From: Methanobacteriota archaeon
GTDB lineage: Archaea; Thermoplasmatota; Poseidoniia; Poseidoniales; Poseidoniaceae
Length of the DNA: 11,597 nucleotides
NCBI GenBank assembly: GCA_002727515.1
Contig: PBXF01000011.1
Span: 68,799-80,395, forward strand
Direction: 5' to 3'
Shown: positions 8,444 to 11,597 of the stretch, in pieces
How the letters are laid out: the number at the start of each line of letters is the position of its first letter
How positions within the stretch are numbered: the first letter of the stretch is position 1
Made by a program: the position numbers and the translations under genes
The notes under the pieces: generated by a model
Seen by the model: only the letters and a program-made list of their open reading frames with translations
What the model was told of the DNA's origin: nothing
Database searches by the model: none

Positions 8444-9589
8444 TTGCAACAATCATTGCTTGATAATTGGTTCTTGCGACAAGACATTCTTGACCAATTG
8501 GTAAGTAACGACGAAGATATTTCTGAAGCTGAGAGATATGCTGATCGTGTATTGCGCATCGCTCAAGAAGAAGAAGCGGAACACCAGGTGCTAACAGATC
8601 CCTTCGATAGGTCTGTAGCTCTAGTATTGTCTCTTGTAAAGGAAGAAGACATGGACCCTTGGAATATTGATTTGTCAGCATTCCTGAAACTCTTTACTGA
8701 AAGAGTAAGAAAAGAAGCGAAATCGCTTGACTTACCAGCATGTGGTAGATTGATCAGATTATCTTGGGAAGTTCTAACCCAGCAAGCATCAACACTATTT
8801 GACAAGGTCACAGCTCCAGATTATGATGAATTTGAAGAATTTACAGATTTTGGATGGGAATCTGATTACGATGATGAAGAATTTATGTTTACAACAGCAA
8901 TATTGGAAGGAACTGCAGATACCGTGCTTCCTTCCCTGTTCGGTGAGCGCGTTAGAAGAGAAGAAGGCAGACCATCTACTCTTGGTGAATTACTGTCTGC
9001 ACTAAAAGATGCATGCGATGAGGCTGAGATATTCAAAGCAAAAGAAGAATTTAGGAAATCTCATGCTGAAGAATTGAAAAATATGATTGAAAATGTTGGT
9101 GCAAGAATGCACAATGAAGACATGGAAGGAGATATCCGAAGGTGCTGGAGAGCAATGAGGGAAGTTATGCAGTCTTTAGGAAAACACAAAGTTCCAATTT
9201 CTAATGTTACAAATCGGTTATCTGAGATCCTTGTTGAAGAGTTTGGAGTCATACCAGAAGGATATGAAGTTGAATCAAAGATTACGTCATTTGTTGCGGG
9301 CTTGTTCCTTACACACAGAGGTTATGCATGGATAAGTCAGGACCAACCAGAAGACCCAATAATGATTGAGGATAGGTGGCCTAAAGCAAAATCATTTGAT
9401 GAGGTAACGGAATTAGCATCGAAGTTGTTTGATGAAGAATCAATAGCCCTAGAATCTGAAGAAACAGAATCCATGAGGCATGCACAAAGGCTTGCTGAAA
9501 GGGCTCGTATTGCTGCAGAAGAAGAGGAAATAGCAAAGATTAAAGAAGCATCAGAATCAGAAAACCCTGATGACTGGTTGGTCGAGTAA
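8444..9589 (+). CDS. scpA: Segregation and condensation protein A (kleisin), extended form
   Basis: Kleisin subunit that bridges the two SMC heads and binds ScpB. The start is TTG, chosen for the AGGAGGTT site upstream. The N-terminal SMC-neck-binding domain lies at about 50-115; DPFDRSVALVLSLVKEEDMDPWNIDL corresponds to the family pattern of an F-x-G/R-P/S-hydrophobic helix followed by I-x-(I/P)-D. An acidic linker follows (125-146, 12 of 22 residues Asp/Glu), then a helical middle region. A C-terminal winged helix lies at about 250-310 (KITSFVAGLFLTHRG, then a beta hairpin ending DPIMIE). The protein is 381 residues against about 230-270 for most ScpAs. The extra length is an N-terminal charged helix (27-45), the acidic linker and a charged C-terminal tail (about 330-381). 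An N-terminal segment AERYADRVLRIAQEEE (29-44) is echoed by AQRLAERARIAAEEE (347-361). The gene lies between smc and scpB in the conserved order. Confidence 0.9.
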   Translation: MQQSLLDNWFLRQDILDQLVSNDEDISEAERYADRVLRIAQEEEAEHQVLTDPFDRSVALVLSLVKEEDMDPWNIDLSAFLKLFTERVRKEAKSLDLPACGRLIRLSWEVLTQQASTLFDKVTAPDYDEFEEFTDFGWESDYDDEEFMFTTAILEGTADTVLPSLFGERVRREEGRPSTLGELLSALKDACDEAEIFKAKEEFRKSHAEELKNMIENVGARMHNEDMEGDIRRCWRAMREVMQSLGKHKVPISNVTNRLSEILVEEFGVIPEGYEVESKITSFVAGLFLTHRGYAWISQDQPEDPIMIEDRWPKAKSFDEVTELASKLFDEESIALESEETESMRHAQRLAERARIAAEEEEIAKIKEASESENPDDWLVE

Positions 9590-9593
9590 GGAG
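9588..9593 (+). promoter_or_regulatory. Ribosome-binding site of scpB overlapping the scpA stop
   Basis: AAGGAG overlaps the scpA TAA stop codon and ends eight bases before the scpB ATG. Terminating ribosomes on scpA would be well placed to restart on scpB. Confidence 0.65.
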
Positions 9594-9601
9594 ATGATTA
9601 C

Positions 9602-10207
9602 ATGAGCGAAATACCACTTGAAACATTGCTTGAAGCGACGATGTTCAGTGCGGGTAAATCTCTCAGTCCTAGCGAGTTTTCAGAAGTCTTAGGTTATGAA
9701 GAAGAAGAAGTAATCGAATCACTAACCAAATTACAATCTACTGTAAAACGAAGAAAGGGCGGTAGTTTACAAATTGTTGAGATAGGGGGTAAATGGGCGA
9801 TGGAGGTAAGGCCAAAAATCGCAAATCACTTGCCCAAGGAAACTAAGTCAGATTTACCTCCCAAATTATTGAAAGCAGCATCATTAATCGCATATCATCA
9901 GCCAATGCCACAGTCTAGATTAGTTGAATTATTAGGACCAAAAGCCTATGATCATATCAGAGAATTAGCTCAATCTGGATTGATTAACAGACGCAGAGAT
10001 GGAAATACCAGGAGACTGACTACTACTCGTAGATTCTCTGAAATGTTTGGATGCCCTCATACCGACAGAAAGAAAGTAAAGAAATGGTTCAGAGAGATGG
10101 TTATTTCATCAGGAATGCTGAAGGGCATGGAGAGTACACTGGCGTTAAGAGATACAGAGGAAGACGGCAGTATTCAAACAACTCTCAGTATAGATGAAGA
10201 AGAGTGA
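9602..10207 (+). CDS. scpB: Segregation and condensation protein B
   Basis: Accessory (kite-type) subunit that dimerises and binds the central linker of ScpA in the SMC complex. The 201 residues fit the family. Two winged-helix domains are visible. The first is at about 1-75, with LLEATMFSAGKSLSPSEFSEVLG matching the usual start, in which a first helix leads to a loop and a small residue-rich turn. The second is at about 86-150, with the hallmark LIAYHQP (95-101; family AYxQP), a recognition helix around SRLVELLG and SGLINRRRDGNTRRL, where family members have a basic strand ending in a short aromatic segment (FSEMFG). A short acidic tail (DEEE) ends the protein. The stop lies four bases from the end of convergent HMG-CoA reductase, so the operon ends here. 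Confidence 0.93.
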   Translation: MSEIPLETLLEATMFSAGKSLSPSEFSEVLGYEEEEVIESLTKLQSTVKRRKGGSLQIVEIGGKWAMEVRPKIANHLPKETKSDLPPKLLKAASLIAYHQPMPQSRLVELLGPKAYDHIRELAQSGLINRRRDGNTRRLTTTRRFSEMFGCPHTDRKKVKKWFREMVISSGMLKGMESTLALRDTEEDGSIQTTLSIDEEE

Positions 10208-10211
10208 TATC

Positions 10212-11507
10212 TTATTTTCTGATACTCTTCAATGTCTCTTCAACTAATTTTTGGGTTACTTGTTGTTTCGAAGAATTAACAATATTTGCAACAATTTCAA
10301 TTTCATCGCCTATTGCTCCAGCGCTTACTGCCATGTTTTTTGCATGAAGTTTCATATGGCCTGCTTGAATTCCAACGGTTGCGAGGGCTCTCATTGCTCC
10401 TAAGTTCTGCGCTAGACCTGCAGCAGCCATGATGCCTCCTAGTTCTTTGGCGGATTCTACTCCTAATATTGCGAGGTTTGCTCTTGCAGCAGGGTGTACC
10501 TTCGAAGCCCCCCCTACTATGCCTACTGCCATTGGAGTCTCGATTCTACCAATCAAATTCCAATCGTCATCCTTCTCCCACCTAGTCATAGATGTGTATG
10601 TTCCTGTCTCAACAGATGCCCAGGAATGGCAACCTGCCTCAATCGCTCTCCAATCTTGGCCGCATGCAAGGGCTATTGCACTAATTGCATTCATTATCCC
10701 TTTATTGTGGGTTGCAGCTCGATATGGGTCGGCCATTGCAAAACTATGTGCTTCTAGAATCGCTTTGATTACTTTGATACCAGATTCTCTGGTTCCATCA
10801 TCTGCCATTTCTTCAGGTGTAAATCGTGCTTCGACCTTCGCTAATCTATGAGAGGCCAAGTTAGATAGAATTCTCAAATGGACTCTTCCAGATGTGATTT
10901 GTTCAACATTAGGAGTTATTCTTTCAGCCATAGAATTGACTGCGTTTGCCCCCATTGCATCTTTAGTATCAACTAGCAAGTGCAAAATTAGCATTTTACC
11001 TTGCATAGTGTCAATTTCTCTGACTTCTATGTCCTTGCAGCCTCCTCCTAGTCTAATCATTGTGGATTCTATCGAGTTACAAGCAGATATAAGTTCATAC
11101 TTAGCGGTTTTAATCGCTTCAGCAGCCACAGCAGGATTTTCTAAATCAAGAATTTGCATTTGGGCAATCATAATTGAATCGTCACTTGATGTCTTGAATC
11201 CTCCGTGTTTTAGACAACGTTTTGCCATGTTACTAGCAGCCGCAACGATGCTAGATTCTTCCACACAAAATGGAATCAAGTATGCTTTTTCATCGATTAT
11301 GAAGTTAGTAGCTATGCCCACAGGTAGTGACATGGTTCCAATTACATTCTCTATCATGTGATCCGCAGCGGATTCAGATAATTCTCCAGTACTAGACAAA
11401 GCCTCTATTTGTTCATCTGATAGATTAGACAACCTTGCTACGATATTTCTCCGTTCCTCTACACTCAGTTTGTAGAAGCCAGAAAGTCTGCTGTCATCAA
11501 CTGGCAT
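10212..11507 (-). CDS. mvaA: Hydroxymethylglutaryl-CoA reductase, class II
   Basis: Interconverts HMG-CoA and mevalonate with NAD(P)H. In archaea it supplies isoprenoids for ether lipids; in some bacteria class II enzymes serve mevalonate degradation. With the start at ATG 11507 it has 431 residues, like the 428 of Pseudomonas mevalonii. The start region DDSRLSGFYKLS also aligns with it, whereas an upstream in-frame TTG (11531) would add eight residues of no visible homology. Motifs: ENVIGT (53-58), VEESSIVAAAS (82-92, catalytic E83), LGGGCKDIEV (153-162), cofactor-site DAMGAN (183-188), THNKGIMN (266-273, catalytic K269), GQDWRA (283-288, D285), GGASKVHP and GHMKLHAKN with the catalytic His at 384. 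The flexible C-terminal flap is present. The pattern is class II, not the class I form of most Euryarchaeota. The other mevalonate genes are absent from the window. Also called hmgA in archaeal annotations. Confidence 0.95.
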   Translation of the reverse strand: MPVDDSRLSGFYKLSVEERRNIVARLSNLSDEQIEALSSTGELSESAADHMIENVIGTMSLPVGIATNFIIDEKAYLIPFCVEESSIVAAASNMAKRCLKHGGFKTSSDDSIMIAQMQILDLENPAVAAEAIKTAKYELISACNSIESTMIRLGGGCKDIEVREIDTMQGKMLILHLLVDTKDAMGANAVNSMAERITPNVEQITSGRVHLRILSNLASHRLAKVEARFTPEEMADDGTRESGIKVIKAILEAHSFAMADPYRAATHNKGIMNAISAIALACGQDWRAIEAGCHSWASVETGTYTSMTRWEKDDDWNLIGRIETPMAVGIVGGASKVHPAARANLAILGVESAKELGGIMAAAGLAQNLGAMRALATVGIQAGHMKLHAKNMAVSAGAIGDEIEIVANIVNSSKQQVTQKLVEETLKSIRK

Positions 11508-11514
11508 AGGGTTG

Positions 11515-11518
11515 CCTC
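11515..11518 (-). promoter_or_regulatory. Ribosome-binding site supporting the HMG-CoA reductase start
   Basis: On the minus strand GAGG lies seven bases before ATG 11507. It falls inside the extra codons that the TTG start at 11531 would use, which favours the ATG. Confidence 0.5.
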
Positions 11519-11544
11519 TGCTCTGATGCAATTGTGCGGACTTG

Positions 11545-11553
11545 ATGAATAAA
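11545..11553 (-). promoter_or_regulatory. Candidate TATA box of HMG-CoA reductase
   Basis: The minus strand reads TTTATTCAT here, centred about 42 bases before the ATG. An archaeal start site about 25 bases downstream would leave a short leader containing the GAGG site. This is inferred from composition and spacing only. Confidence 0.4.
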
Positions 11554-11597
11554 CCGGTTTGTTAACGCGTAAATTAACGCGTTAACTATGCGTTAAC
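11551..11597. promoter_or_regulatory. Palindrome cluster upstream of HMG-CoA reductase, likely operator
   Basis: Directly behind the candidate TATA box lies AAACCGGTTT (11551-11560), a perfect 10-base palindrome. It is followed by TTAACGCGTAAA (11562-11573) and TTAACGCGTTAA (11574-11585), two abutting 12-base near-perfect and perfect palindromes, and then another GCGTTAAC (11590-11597) at the window edge. Put another way, GTTAACGCGT (11561-11570) and ACGCGTTAAC (11577-11586) are exact 10-base inverted arms with a 6-base spacer. The TTAAC units repeat at 8 to 12 base steps, about one helical turn for most. This is the form of a multi-site operator for a dimeric helix-turn-helix regulator. The array may continue beyond the window. 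Confidence 0.6.

Noticed and set aside
10894..11361. Open frame of 155 codons on the plus strand opposite HMG-CoA reductase.
   Set aside because: The minus-strand gene has every catalytic motif. The plus frame has skewed Ile/Ser/Ala composition and no homology that I can see.
11508..11531. TTG at 11531 as the start of HMG-CoA reductase.
   Set aside because: ATG 11507 has a GAGG at good spacing and begins where the P. mevalonii enzyme begins. The extra eight codons would contain that ribosome-binding site.

Overview
The window is about 38% G+C by eye and densely coding, with intergenic gaps of only 2 to 135 bases. It looks like chromosomal DNA of an archaeon. The best guess is a Thermoplasmatota relative such as marine group II (Poseidoniales), but no rRNA, tRNA or taxonomic marker is present to prove it. 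The evidence is an archaeal-style SMC ATPase (head motifs VLQGDVTR, ERRKVLD and VTLRK), a class II HMG-CoA reductase of the kind known from Thermoplasmatales and Archaeoglobus, and clear Shine-Dalgarno motifs. A surface-type protein rich in N-glycosylation sequons fits as well.

Layout. (1) Bases 1-1940, plus strand: the 3' part of a large beta-rich secreted or surface protein, followed after 2 bases by a ketopantoate reductase (panE) of coenzyme A biosynthesis. (2) Bases 1933-3522, minus strand: L-aspartate oxidase (nadB) of NAD biosynthesis, convergent with panE and overlapping it by 8 bases. (3) Bases 3588-4403, plus strand: an unrecognised four-helix membrane protein with a cytoplasmic CxxC...CxxC zinc knuckle, divergent from nadB across a 65-base gap. 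(4) Bases 4539-10207, plus strand: the condensin operon smc-scpA-scpB, tightly packed and with strong ribosome-binding sites at the junctions. (5) Bases 10212-11507, minus strand: class II HMG-CoA reductase of the mevalonate pathway for isoprenoid lipids, ending 4 bases from scpB. Its upstream region (11508-11597) carries a TATA-like element and a striking cluster of TTAACGCG/GCGTTAAC palindromes that looks like an operator.

Functionally the window combines core metabolism (CoA, NAD, isoprenoid lipids) with the chromosome condensation machine. I see no mobile element, CRISPR array, toxin or defence island. The most unusual points are the operator-like array before HMG-CoA reductase, the long acidic tails on both SMC and its kleisin ScpA, a helix that seems to recur at both ends of ScpA, and the uncharacterised membrane/zinc-knuckle protein just before smc.
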